Positions 1-6,857 are shown, counted from the stretch's first letter. The stretch: DNA of 9,007 nt from Alphaproteobacteria bacterium (GCA_016742295.1 JACVCA010000037.1:1-9007); one strand, 5' to 3'. A program made the numbers and translations. Notes: generated from the letters alone by a model not told the origin.

Positions 1-235
1 ATTAGGGCCAGGAGAATAGATATGATCTTCATAAAAAGGCCGGATGCATGACTGATGCTTTATACTTCATCAAATATTTCTCTTGACTCGCACGGCAGGT
101 CCATGCATGACGGCGCCGCTGTTGAGGTTGGTCGTTATGTAAAGAAAGCATCTGAACGAAAAGCCGCCTTTGCAGCTGCTTGTGCTATCTGGATAGAAGC
201 AGCTCAACAGCTTCTTTGCGTCTAAATTTTCCAAA
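1..235 (+). pseudogene. Unrecognised gene remnant, C-terminal frame ending at 225
   Basis: No intact gene is present. One frame is open from 6 to 83 and stops at TGA 84-86. A second frame is open from 85 to the TAA at 223-225 and encodes a peptide ending ACAIWIEAAQQLLCV. The two may be parts of one frameshifted gene, but I do not recognise the protein. Its last 15 codons lie inside the 102-bp inverted repeat, and the copy near 7120 encodes the same ending and stop. GC content is visibly higher than in the core to the right. A transposase C-terminus is possible but not shown by any catalytic motif. Confidence 0.3.
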
Positions 236-277
236 TCAAGCTATGTTTTGGTCCGGTTGAGTTAACTTGACGGTACC
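176..277 (+). repeat. Left arm of 102-bp inverted repeat
   Basis: This stretch matches the reverse complement of 7019-7120 without gaps. By eye there are 8 mismatches in 102 positions, most of them in the middle just after the shared GTCTAA stop. The arm spans the ends of two convergent reading frames. The arms bracket about 6.7 kb. Confidence 0.85.
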
Positions 278-382
278 GACTATACCCTCACAGGCCATAA
301 GAACATGTCTTGTCTCGCCCTTTATTTCTTTGATGACCACCCGGTTTTAGATGCTCTCCAAATTTAGCTTAGTCCTGTCACC
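236..382 (-). pseudogene. Unrecognised gene remnant with internal stop, 3' end at 236
   Basis: On the minus strand a frame runs from 382, meets an internal TAA at 347-349, and continues for 36 codons to the TGA at 236-238. The peptide ends GTVKLTQPDQNIA. The copy at 7019-7060 ends GTLKLTQPDQNIP, so this is a real repeated coding end rather than a chance frame. It converges with the frame ending at 225, with about 10 bases between the two stops. The family is not recognised. The internal stop and lack of a start suggest a decayed gene. Confidence 0.3.
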
Positions 383-413
383 AATTCAATGAAATCAAAA
401 TACTTTATAATCC

Positions 414-1265
414 TTACATCGAATTCTGGTTAAGCATGGAAAGATTAGATTCTGAGATTTCAAATTTTTTGTCATAATGTGGCTCTATATAGTGATAATT
501 CCTTAAATTGTTCATACTTAATTGATCATAAATGATTGATTCATATATTGCTTGTTTTATATTACTACAACCCAATTTACTAGTTATTGATTTTATATAA
601 TGTTCGACTGTCCTCTGTGATATATTTAGAATACAAGCTGTCTCAAATGCTGTTTTTCCTCTAGCAGCCCAAAATAAACATTCAAATTCTCTGTCAGTTA
701 GGCGATGAGAGGTTGGCTTATAGGAATTAGTAATTACAAGTTTTAAATAATGAATATCATTAAGAATAATCGATCTTTTATACTCAGGATTGTATTCTTT
801 AATAAGATCAATATTTTTGCGGACAAAATCTAAGCAAAAATATTGAAATTTATCCATCGTTGTTTGATAGAATATTTCTGGCTGTTCAATTTTATGATCG
901 TGTACCGCCCCAAAAGCAAATATACATTCAGGACACCGGCGAATAATATAATATGTTCTAAAAACATTAAATTTGTTTTCAAGTAGATTAGTTAATTCTA
1001 AGCTTGAACAGTTTGTTGATTCAACTAAATAATATTCTTTACCATTAATGACATCGGGATGAGAATGGTAATCGCCTAGATATAAACTATTCATGTAAAA
1101 TGGAATAAGAATATCATAAATATTAGATAATATAAATTTTCTTTTATTACTAAAAATTATATACATAGATATATATTTAATTTTTCCAATGTTAAAACGA
1201 TTATGACAAATAGAATTAGTGGTTTCTTTTTGAGCCAAACTCACAATAAAAGGAATTTCTTTCAT
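414..1265 (-). CDS. LuxR-type HTH transcriptional regulator
   Basis: This encodes a 283-residue cytoplasmic DNA-binding regulator. Residues about 189-245 form a clear LuxR/GerE helix-turn-helix: LTDREFECL opens it, ILNISQRTVEHYI is the recognition region, and SKLGC follows. The N-terminal 185 residues resemble the sensor half of LuxR-type regulators in size and contain a Cys-Pro-x-x-Cys (CPEC, 111-114). I cannot identify the ligand, and no phospho-acceptor receiver domain is evident. A 38-residue tail after the HTH is unusual for the family. The gene lies 50 bp downstream of the symporter-like MFS gene on the same strand, so it is probably its operon partner. The ribosome binding site is weak; the ATG at 1265 is the first in frame. 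DNA-binding role is secure, target and signal are not. Confidence 0.88.
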   Translation of the reverse strand: MKEIPFIVSLAQKETTNSICHNRFNIGKIKYISMYIIFSNKRKFILSNIYDILIPFYMNSLYLGDYHSHPDVINGKEYYLVESTNCSSLELTNLLENKFNVFRTYYIIRRCPECIFAFGAVHDHKIEQPEIFYQTTMDKFQYFCLDFVRKNIDLIKEYNPEYKRSIILNDIHYLKLVITNSYKPTSHRLTDREFECLFWAARGKTAFETACILNISQRTVEHYIKSITSKLGCSNIKQAIYESIIYDQLSMNNLRNYHYIEPHYDKKFEISESNLSMLNQNSM

Positions 1266-1315
1266 TTTTTATATGTCCAATAAAGCGCGGTTATATATTT
1301 AATTCAAAAATGAGA

Positions 1316-2584
1316 TTAAATACTTAATTTTTTATACTCAATTAATACCGAGGAAAAATATGACAAAATTGATATGACAATAATGTATAAGCTTGAGATA
1401 AAAATGTAGTTTGGTAAGCTGGTTAGCATTACCATAATTATTGGTGATGTTCCTCCTATAATCATAGCCGAAATATTCATTCCAATAGCTACCCCAGAAA
1501 ATCTTTTATTGTTAGGAAATAAATTAGTAAATATAACAGGCAACGGAGCAAAAAACATTCCCATTAAAATTCCAAAAATACATTGGGAAATTGCTAGTAA
1601 ATAAATATTACCTGAATAAAGCATAAGAAACAAAGGATAAGTTAAGAAAACAAACCCTAAAAGGCTAAATTTCAAAAATACTTGATGGGCAATTTTATCT
1701 GAAAAAAAACCAACAATTGGTACTGTAATACTAATAATAAAAATACCTATAGAATTAATTGCAAGAGAAGTGGAATTATTTAAGAGTTCTAATCTTACTA
1801 AGTCGGCGGGTACATATACAAATATTATATAAAAAGAAAGAACATTAAGACTATACATACCTGCCACTAAAATAACTTCTTTCATATTTTTCTTTAATAC
1901 TTCTAAGACAGGATTCTTTACTGTTTTGCTTTCCCTCAAGATACTTTTAAATATTTCAGATTCAGCTAATTTTATTCTTAAATACAAACCACATATTCCA
2001 AGAGCTGCTCCTGAAAGGAAAGGCATCCTCCAACCATAGGACAATAGAAAATCAGCTGAAGAAAATGATATAGTAATCCATCCAACAAATGAACCAAGAA
2101 ACATTCCTAAAACAACTCCTATAAAAGCAAAACTGAGCATAAAGTATTTTTTATGCGTAGGCACAACTTCACTAAGATATGTTATAGCACCAGAATGTTC
2201 ACCACTTGACGATAAGCCCTGTAATATTCTTAATAGTACTAGAAAAATGGTTGAAGTAATACCGATAGATTCATATGTAGGTAAAATACCTATCAGGGAG
2301 GTTGAAATTGCCATTATTATAATAGTTGAAAATAAAGTTATTTTGCGCCCAAACTTATCACCAATATAACCAAAAAATGCTCCACCTAATGGTCTAGCAA
2401 CAAATCCTGTAGTAAATACTGCAAATGTAGCTAAAAACGAAGCTGTTTTTTCAAAATTTGGAAAAAATAATTCAGAAAGAATCGGGATCATAGATCCAAA
2501 GATAGCAAAATCATACCATTCTAAAATTGTACCGAGAGTACAAAGGATAATTGTTCTTTTAATTTTGAAATTATCTAATAACAT
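1316..2584 (-). CDS. MFS transporter, metabolite:H+ symporter (ProP/KgtP/ShiA-like)
   Basis: This is a 422-residue inner-membrane carrier of usual family length with about 12 hydrophobic segments. Signatures of the metabolite:H+ symporter family are visible: LEWYDFAIFG at 21-30 in the first helix; RPLGGAFFGYIGDKFGRK at 64-81, containing MFS motif A; and RILQGLSSSGEHSGA at 119-133, matching the family RxxQGxxxGGExxGA apart from Ser for the first Gly. Family members import small organic acids, betaines or shikimate with protons, so uptake is the likely direction. The substrate is not readable. The ATG at 2584 has an AGGA-type Shine-Dalgarno (TAGGAAAACAAAG before ATG), and a near-consensus promoter lies at 2611-2639. 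The LuxR-type gene follows 50 bp downstream. Confidence 0.92.
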   Translation of the reverse strand: MLLDNFKIKRTIILCTLGTILEWYDFAIFGSMIPILSELFFPNFEKTASFLATFAVFTTGFVARPLGGAFFGYIGDKFGRKITLFSTIIIMAISTSLIGILPTYESIGITSTIFLVLLRILQGLSSSGEHSGAITYLSEVVPTHKKYFMLSFAFIGVVLGMFLGSFVGWITISFSSADFLLSYGWRMPFLSGAALGICGLYLRIKLAESEIFKSILRESKTVKNPVLEVLKKNMKEVILVAGMYSLNVLSFYIIFVYVPADLVRLELLNNSTSLAINSIGIFIISITVPIVGFFSDKIAHQVFLKFSLLGFVFLTYPLFLMLYSGNIYLLAISQCIFGILMGMFFAPLPVIFTNLFPNNKRFSGVAIGMNISAMIIGGTSPIIMVMLTSLPNYIFISSLYIIVISILSYFSSVLIEYKKLSI

Positions 2585-2610
2585 CTTTGTTTTCCTATTA
2601 GACTACTTGT

Positions 2611-2639
2611 ATCATATTACCTCGACTTAAAGATGTCAA
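2611..2639 (-). promoter_or_regulatory. Sigma70-type promoter for the MFS-LuxR pair
   Basis: Read on the minus strand, a perfect TTGACA (2634-2639) is followed after exactly 17 bases by TATGAT (2611-2616), one base from consensus. It lies 27 bp upstream of the ATG at 2584, giving a leader of roughly 20 nt that includes the ribosome binding site. This suggests the 1316-2584 and 414-1265 genes can be transcribed apart from the upstream carrier and oxygenase. Confidence 0.7.
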
Positions 2640-2773
2640 TTTGAATAATTTTATTGTACATCATTTAATACTCATTTGAAAAGTAGCGGTAATATTGTTG
2701 TCTATTAAATCCAATCTAAAGGAAAGCTAGTGTATAATTTTCAAATCACAGTTACTTTTCTAATAGACCTTCA

Positions 2774-4084
2774 CTAATCTAGCTGATTTCCATACGTTTC
2801 TTTAATAATACACAAGAAAAATAGTGCAAGAAACAGGTATATTGGTAATATTAATAATGCACATCTAAAATTTAATTCTGTAAAATGACGTGCACCATTT
2901 ATTAATTGCCCTGTCCAACCAAAATCAAGAAGTTTTCCGATCAAAGGCTCACTTATAGCACATAATAATGCATCAAAAGCATTCATAAACCCTATAGAAC
3001 TTGCGCATAGAAATCTTGGAGTGACTTCTTTTATCATGCTGAAAGAAAGTAAAAAAGTACTAATACAAACTCCAAAAGTAAAAAATTCAGTAACAACAAA
3101 TAATAATGGTTGATTTGGAATATATAATATACAAAGTAGTAACAAGAATGCAATGGTTGTGCCATATGCCATGACAGGTAAGCGCTTCCCTATTCTATCA
3201 GAAAACCATCCCGATACTGGACACCCAATCGAAAAACCAATAAAAATGTGAGAAATTATTGAAGCCGCTATAGTTTTCGGTACATTATAAGTTTCCATTA
3301 TATACGATACTCCCCATAAACCACCTAATACAGCTACGGGCGCAAAAGATAATCCACTATATAATGATAAAATCCAAGCTTGTTTATTTATTAGTATACT
3401 CCGTAGCCCCAGAAATAAGCTCCCCTTTTTAAAATTATTAAATATTATATCCTTCGTTATATCGTTCTTTTCCCGAACAGCAATGTAGTAAATAACAGAG
3501 ATAAATATTCCAATTAACCCTATAAAGAATAAAGTTTTTCTCCAACCATATGTCGTAACAGCTATGGAAAGTGGGTATGAACCACCACTTGCGCCTAGCA
3601 TAGCTACCATCATCATTAAACCAGACATAAAAGCAAAGCGATTTTGCGGAAACCAAATATTTATCATTTTTATACAAGTAATAGCAGCAAAAGAAGAACC
3701 TATACCAATGAAAAAGCGCATTAAGCTGGCAATTACGACTGAGTTAGTTTGTGATAAACAAACTGTACTTAGAGCAACAATTGCTATTGCAATTGTTGGG
3801 AATAACCTAGTTCCAAATCGATCCAAAAAAATACCAACTGGTATTTGCATAAAGAGGTACGCATAATAATATGTAGCTGCAAGATAACCTAAGCTTTCAC
3901 CAGTAATAGAGAATGTATGCATCCATTCTTCTGTCATTACACTTGGAGAAACCTCTAAAATATTTTTGTAAAAAAAGAAAGATACGGCAAGAATCCAGTA
4001 TAACCAGGCTTTACCTCTAACAAGGCTACATGAATCAATTTTAAATAACTCATAATTATGACTGCATAGTAGATTATTTCTCAT
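2774..4084 (-). CDS. MFS transporter
   Basis: This encodes a 436-residue carrier with about 12 hydrophobic segments. MFS motif A is seen as PVGIFLDRFGTR at 82-93, between helices 2 and 3. The segment RFFIGIGSSFAA (123-134) matches the Arg- and Gly-rich helix 4 of the superfamily. The region NRFAFMSGLMMMVAMLGAS (148-166) is typical of helix 5 in the anion/organic-acid-like MFS branch. The carrier is clearly different from the symporter-type one downstream, lacking its LEWYDF and QGxxxGGE motifs, so the pair is not a recent duplication. The start at 4084 is supported by AAGGAAG eight bases before ATG. It lies 54 bp downstream of the oxygenase and is probably co-transcribed with it. Export of the oxygenase product is possible, but neither direction nor substrate is shown. 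Confidence 0.92.
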   Translation of the reverse strand: MRNNLLCSHNYELFKIDSCSLVRGKAWLYWILAVSFFFYKNILEVSPSVMTEEWMHTFSITGESLGYLAATYYYAYLFMQIPVGIFLDRFGTRLFPTIAIAIVALSTVCLSQTNSVVIASLMRFFIGIGSSFAAITCIKMINIWFPQNRFAFMSGLMMMVAMLGASGGSYPLSIAVTTYGWRKTLFFIGLIGIFISVIYYIAVREKNDITKDIIFNNFKKGSLFLGLRSILINKQAWILSLYSGLSFAPVAVLGGLWGVSYIMETYNVPKTIAASIISHIFIGFSIGCPVSGWFSDRIGKRLPVMAYGTTIAFLLLLCILYIPNQPLLFVVTEFFTFGVCISTFLLSFSMIKEVTPRFLCASSIGFMNAFDALLCAISEPLIGKLLDFGWTGQLINGARHFTELNFRCALLILPIYLFLALFFLCIIKETYGNQLD

Positions 4085-4101
4085 GAAAAATACTTCCTTA
4101 T

Positions 4102-4131
4102 AATATATTTGTTTTTCTTAATAAATATATT
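4102..4131 (-). repeat. AT-only hairpin between oxygenase and MFS genes
   Basis: AATATATTT (4102-4110) and AAATATATT (4123-4131) are perfect 9-base inverted arms around a 12-base loop. They lie in the 54-bp gap between the oxygenase stop and the MFS start. The stem has no G-C pair, so it is weak. It could slow ribosomes or polymerase or be a chance result of AT richness. On the minus strand it is not followed by a T tract of terminator type. Confidence 0.3.
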
Positions 4132-4138
4132 TTTATAT

Positions 4139-5032
4139 TCAAGTCCATCTAACAATTGTATTGTTGTTAATAAACCCCATAAAAAATGAAAGAGTAGTTC
4201 TAAAAGATAACGTATTACTCTCATTTGATTTTACAGCATGAATATTTCCACCATTTAAAAAGTAAAGATCTCCTGGAAATACCTGTAATTTAATATTTTG
4301 TACATTTTCTAATAATTCGTTTGGATATGGATATCCTGTGCCAATAACACCTAACCTTTTTCGATAGGTATCGTCAGGCATAAAATCCCAACAATATAAA
4401 TTTCCTCCATTATTATTTTCTAAACATATGTTTCCAGCTATTATATTATAATTAGTTACTTTTTGTATTTCAAAACCCAATTGCTTGTTATTTTTACATT
4501 GAGCCATATCTTCGTGAGGTTTGATAATATATTCTCTACCTTCAGACTTACATGAACGAATCAAAAATTCTCCAGCACGCTTTTTATTATATTTTGCTAC
4601 TCTAAAATAGATATTTTGTTCCTTCAAAAAATTTTCAAAGTTGAAAACTAATTTTTCATAAACATTTTCAACATTATTAAATAATTTCTCTAGGTAAATT
4701 TTACTATTATCTACTTCATTAAAATATTCTTCTAGATATTTATCAAAGTGATATGCTCCCAGGTTATAGGCTGGAACTTTGTCCTTTCTTTTACCAATAA
4801 CTGGACTTGCCCAAAAGTTTTTAAGAATTTTTTGACATGTACTTTTTGGAATTACATTTCTAAAAATACAACCCGCAATTTCACCTTTTAAGACAGCTAA
4901 TATTTTTTCATATTCTATAGTGTTGCTTTCATAAAAAATGAAACTATTTTTTTTATTTTTACAAAATTTTATTTTTGTTTTACTTGGTTTAAAATTAGTA
5001 TTTTGTATATAGCTTCCTATTTGACTAAACAT
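4139..5032 (-). CDS. 2-oxoglutarate/Fe(II)-dependent oxygenase, substrate unknown
   Basis: This is a 297-residue soluble enzyme with the facial triad of 2OG-Fe(II) oxygenases: His173 and Asp175 in KPHEDMAQC, and His265 in NGGNIHAV after the PGDLYFLNG strand. Arg278 in LSFRTTLSFF is spaced correctly to bind the 2OG carboxylate. Asp rather than Gly in the HxD position argues for a hydroxylase and against a 2OG halogenase. Residues 1-50 are Lys/Asn-rich and match no domain I know. Family enzymes hydroxylate or desaturate free or carrier-bound amino acids and other small molecules; the substrate here is not identifiable. The ATG at 5032 has AGAGGT eight bases upstream. It is first in the minus-strand cluster, divergent from the PAS-LuxR gene, and beside two carriers, which suggests small-molecule metabolism. 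Confidence 0.88.
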   Translation of the reverse strand: MFSQIGSYIQNTNFKPSKTKIKFCKNKKNSFIFYESNTIEYEKILAVLKGEIAGCIFRNVIPKSTCQKILKNFWASPVIGKRKDKVPAYNLGAYHFDKYLEEYFNEVDNSKIYLEKLFNNVENVYEKLVFNFENFLKEQNIYFRVAKYNKKRAGEFLIRSCKSEGREYIIKPHEDMAQCKNNKQLGFEIQKVTNYNIIAGNICLENNNGGNLYCWDFMPDDTYRKRLGVIGTGYPYPNELLENVQNIKLQVFPGDLYFLNGGNIHAVKSNESNTLSFRTTLSFFMGFINNNTIVRWT

Positions 5033-5105
5033 TCTATACCTCTTTTTTATTTTATGTTTATAAAATATTTTTTATTCTAATATCTTACCTTCATTATTTT
5101 ACACA

Positions 5106-5123
5106 TGAATTTGATCTATTTCA
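5106..5123. promoter_or_regulatory. Imperfect palindrome, candidate operator
   Basis: TGAATTTGATCTATTTCA is an 18-base imperfect palindrome centred on GATC, symmetric at 14 of 18 positions. It is in the divergent intergenic region between the oxygenase and PAS-LuxR starts, one base from a second palindrome of the same length. It loosely resembles sites of the CRP/FNR superfamily, but could equally bind a LuxR-type regulator. Confidence 0.4.
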
Positions 5124-5124
5124 C

Positions 5125-5142
5125 CCCCGTAAAAATACGGGG
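5125..5142. promoter_or_regulatory. Perfect palindrome CCCCGTA-AAAA-TACGGGG, candidate operator
   Basis: Seven-base perfect inverted arms around AAAA stand out as a GC-rich island in a region otherwise nearly all A and T. No T tract follows on either strand, so it is not a typical terminator. Its place between two divergent genes, one encoding a DNA-binding protein, fits an operator. Its centre lies about 102 bp from the oxygenase ATG and 219 bp from the regulator ATG. Confidence 0.5.
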
Positions 5143-5173
5143 TATAGTATAAAATTGGTTCTGATAATATGAG

Positions 5174-5203
5174 TTGACCTTTTACAAAATAGAACAATAA
5201 AAT
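5174..5203 (+). promoter_or_regulatory. Candidate promoter for PAS-LuxR gene
   Basis: TTGACC (5174-5179) and TAAAAT (5198-5203) are each one base from the sigma70 hexamers, with an 18-base spacer. Transcription would begin near 5210 and leave a long AT-rich leader of about 140 nt before the ATG at 5353. In DNA this AT-rich, chance matches are common, so support is moderate. Confidence 0.35.
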
Positions 5204-5352
5204 TTTAAAATATTTAACCAATAGTATTTAAGAAAATGACAAGTATTAAAGATACATAAAATTGCCATAAATCTTTATAATCTGCGTTTTTAAAATTCAT
5301 TGTATAAGAAAAGCAGCTATGTTATATTTGCTATACAAACAAGAGCAATAAT

Positions 5353-6072
5353 ATGAAAAAAGTTAGTGAAAATTTAGATATTTCTATTGAGTCTGTTTTT
5401 ATGCAACTACCAGGGTATGCTTACTGGAGGGATCTTAACAATAATTTTCTCGGCGGAAATCTCATGGTTGCAAAGCTAGCTGGATTACGATCTAGTAGGA
5501 AACTTGAAGGACTTTCTGATTTTAATGCTCCATGGAGCAAATTTGCTGAGAGTTACAAACAACAAGATTATGATGCCTATAATGGGCTAATTTATAAACA
5601 GTTGGATCCTGTTATGTCGGCAGATGGTTTTAAAGTACTCACTGCAACTAAGGGGCCATACTATGATAAAAATGGTGATGTTGCAGCCATTGTTGGATTG
5701 GGGGTAGAATTAACTGGTAAAGATATTATAGAAATAGCTCATTTGATTGATTCTGAGACGCCATTTAGCCAGGGTAAATCTATAATTATTTCAAATCAGA
5801 ACTATGTATATGCCAAATGTGAGAAAAAATTAACTCAACGAGAATTGGAGTGTATGTTTTATCTTATGCGTGGTAGATCTTATAAAAGGATTGCGAAAAT
5901 ATTGAATATATCTCCTAGAACAGTTGAGGAATATATAACTAATGTTAAATTAAAATTTGGGTGTAATACAAAAGACGAATTAATTGAAATTGCGCATAAA
6001 TATGAATTTACTAGGTTTATACCAGAGAGCTTAGTGAATGATAAATTATTAGCTTCTTTACATTCTAATTGA
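5353..6072 (+). CDS. PAS-domain LuxR-type transcriptional regulator
   Basis: This is a 239-residue soluble regulator. Residues about 10-123 look like a PAS sensor fold: MQLPGYAYWRDLNNNFLGGN near the start resembles the opening strands, and TKGPYYDKNGDVAAIVGLGVELT (split 99-121) has the usual closing NGDVxxIVGxGxD-like strand. A short linker leads to a LuxR/GerE HTH at about 160-216 (LTQRELECM, ILNISPRTVEEYI, KLKFGC). About 25 of 57 HTH positions match the regulator at 414-1265. The bound cofactor or ligand is unknown. The start at 5353 has only a weak AAGAG seven bases upstream. It is transcribed divergently from the oxygenase operon, the classical arrangement for a local regulator, and has its own terminator. 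Confidence 0.9.
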   Translation: MKKVSENLDISIESVFMQLPGYAYWRDLNNNFLGGNLMVAKLAGLRSSRKLEGLSDFNAPWSKFAESYKQQDYDAYNGLIYKQLDPVMSADGFKVLTATKGPYYDKNGDVAAIVGLGVELTGKDIIEIAHLIDSETPFSQGKSIIISNQNYVYAKCEKKLTQRELECMFYLMRGRSYKRIAKILNISPRTVEEYITNVKLKFGCNTKDELIEIAHKYEFTRFIPESLVNDKLLASLHSN

Positions 6073-6100
6073 TAGCTATTAAAAGAAATCCTATGTTTTA

Positions 6101-6130
6101 GGGAAGCATATGATTGCGTCCCATTTTTTT
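6101..6130 (+). terminator. Rho-independent terminator of the PAS-LuxR gene
   Basis: GGGAaGCA and TGCgTCCC form a stem of four plus three pairs around one mismatch, with loop TATGAT. ATTTTTTT follows directly, ending 58 bases after the stop codon. Confidence 0.65.
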
Positions 6131-6136
6131 ATATAG

Positions 6137-6176
6137 AAAAAGCTTCAGAGATATCTTTTGAAACACCTCTGAAGCT
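6137..6176 (-). terminator. Rho-independent terminator of the exported-protein gene
   Basis: AGCTTCAGAG (6141-6150) and CTCTGAAGCT (6167-6176) form a perfect 10-pair stem around a 16-base loop. On the minus strand the stem is followed by TTTT. It lies 45 bases past the stop at 6221. Together with the plus-strand terminator beside it, it closes two convergent genes. Confidence 0.75.
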
Positions 6177-6220
6177 AATAATGGATTTTACAGATAATAA
6201 CTAGATATATATTCAGTGTA

Positions 6221-6757
6221 TTACCCAAAAAGTTTTTCAATCACTCCTTTCTTCTTTTTTCTCGCATTAAATTCTTCAGTAGGTCTGCGAATCATATTTT
6301 CGTAGGTTTGCTTATGTCCCTTTGATTCCTCAGCTGAATGCTTAATAGTAAAGGATATAAGTCCAAAGAGCGTTTCTATGGCTCCTTTCTCTATACTTTC
6401 AAGTTCTTCTTCTGTTTTCTTTTCTTCAGCAAGTTTTTTTGACTGTAATTTAGGAGTTATGTCATATAGCTCTTTAGCATGGTCCAACAGTCCTTTCTCA
6501 TTCCTACTCCTTCGAGAGGGTGCAGCATGTTTGTGGTGATATTTTTCTTCCATTTCTCTGCCGATTTCATGAGCATGTTGGAGTTTTCTAGGATCTACAG
6601 GCCTTAATACCCTTTTTTCCCCAATGTCACTCTCTGAATCATTACTCGAATCCTCACTCTCAGCCCAGGTACTCCCTTGAGCTCCCGAAGATAGAAGGAT
6701 TAGAGTTAAAGAAACATATTTTAGAGTCTTTAAAGCTTGTTTATTATTCATAGTCAT
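6221..6757 (-). CDS. Small charged exported protein, function unknown
   Basis: I do not recognise this protein. The chosen start (ATG at 6757) has GGAG six bases upstream; an in-frame ATG at 6769 would make 182 residues but has no ribosome binding site. Numbering below is from 6769. A Sec-type signal peptide is visible: Lys residues, then hydrophobic YVSLTLILLSSGA, with likely cleavage near AQG-S (about 32). The mature part is very hydrophilic: an acidic Ser/Asp/Glu stretch (36-50), a His/Arg/Lys-rich middle (64-92) and a probable coiled-coil helix (109-128). A short motif occurs twice, KGAIETLFG at 128-136 and KGVIEKLFG as the last nine residues. No catalytic motif is seen. A secreted or periplasmic role is inferred from the signal only. 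Base composition is less AT-biased than the core genes. Confidence 0.8.
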   Translation of the reverse strand: MTMNNKQALKTLKYVSLTLILLSSGAQGSTWAESEDSSNDSESDIGEKRVLRPVDPRKLQHAHEIGREMEEKYHHKHAAPSRRSRNEKGLLDHAKELYDITPKLQSKKLAEEKKTEEELESIEKGAIETLFGLISFTIKHSAEESKGHKQTYENMIRRPTEEFNARKKKKGVIEKLFG

Positions 6758-6785
6758 AGTATTCTCCATTTGTTACGTTATGGTT

Positions 6786-6818
6786 AAAGGCTCAAGCTTC
6801 CAAAATCTTTGAGCCTTT
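6786..6818 (+). terminator. Strong hairpin upstream of the exported-protein gene
   Basis: AAAGGCTCAA (6786-6795) and TTGAGCCTTT (6809-6818) are perfect 10-base arms around a 13-base loop, followed on the plus strand by ATCTTTTTATC. It has terminator form on the plus strand, yet no plus-strand gene ends here. On the minus strand it would lie in the leader of the exported-protein gene. It may terminate a lost gene or affect the leader RNA. Confidence 0.45.
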
Positions 6819-6857
6819 ATCTTTTTATCAAAAAATTAGATGAAAATATGCCCTGTA

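Noticed and set aside
3438..3677. 79-codon minus-strand open frame
   Set aside because: It lies wholly inside the MFS gene 2774-4084 in another frame, and its composition (Tyr/Trp/Cys-rich, no domain) is that of a shadow.
3564..3866. 100-codon plus-strand open frame
   Set aside because: It is antisense to the well-supported MFS gene, with no ribosome binding site or recognisable domain.
5125..5142. CCCCGTA/TACGGGG hairpin as a rho-independent terminator
   Set aside because: No T tract follows on either strand and both neighbouring genes read away from it.
414..6072. Classical LuxI/LuxR quorum-sensing pair
   Set aside because: Two LuxR-type regulators are present but no LuxI-like acyl-homoserine lactone synthase is encoded in the window.
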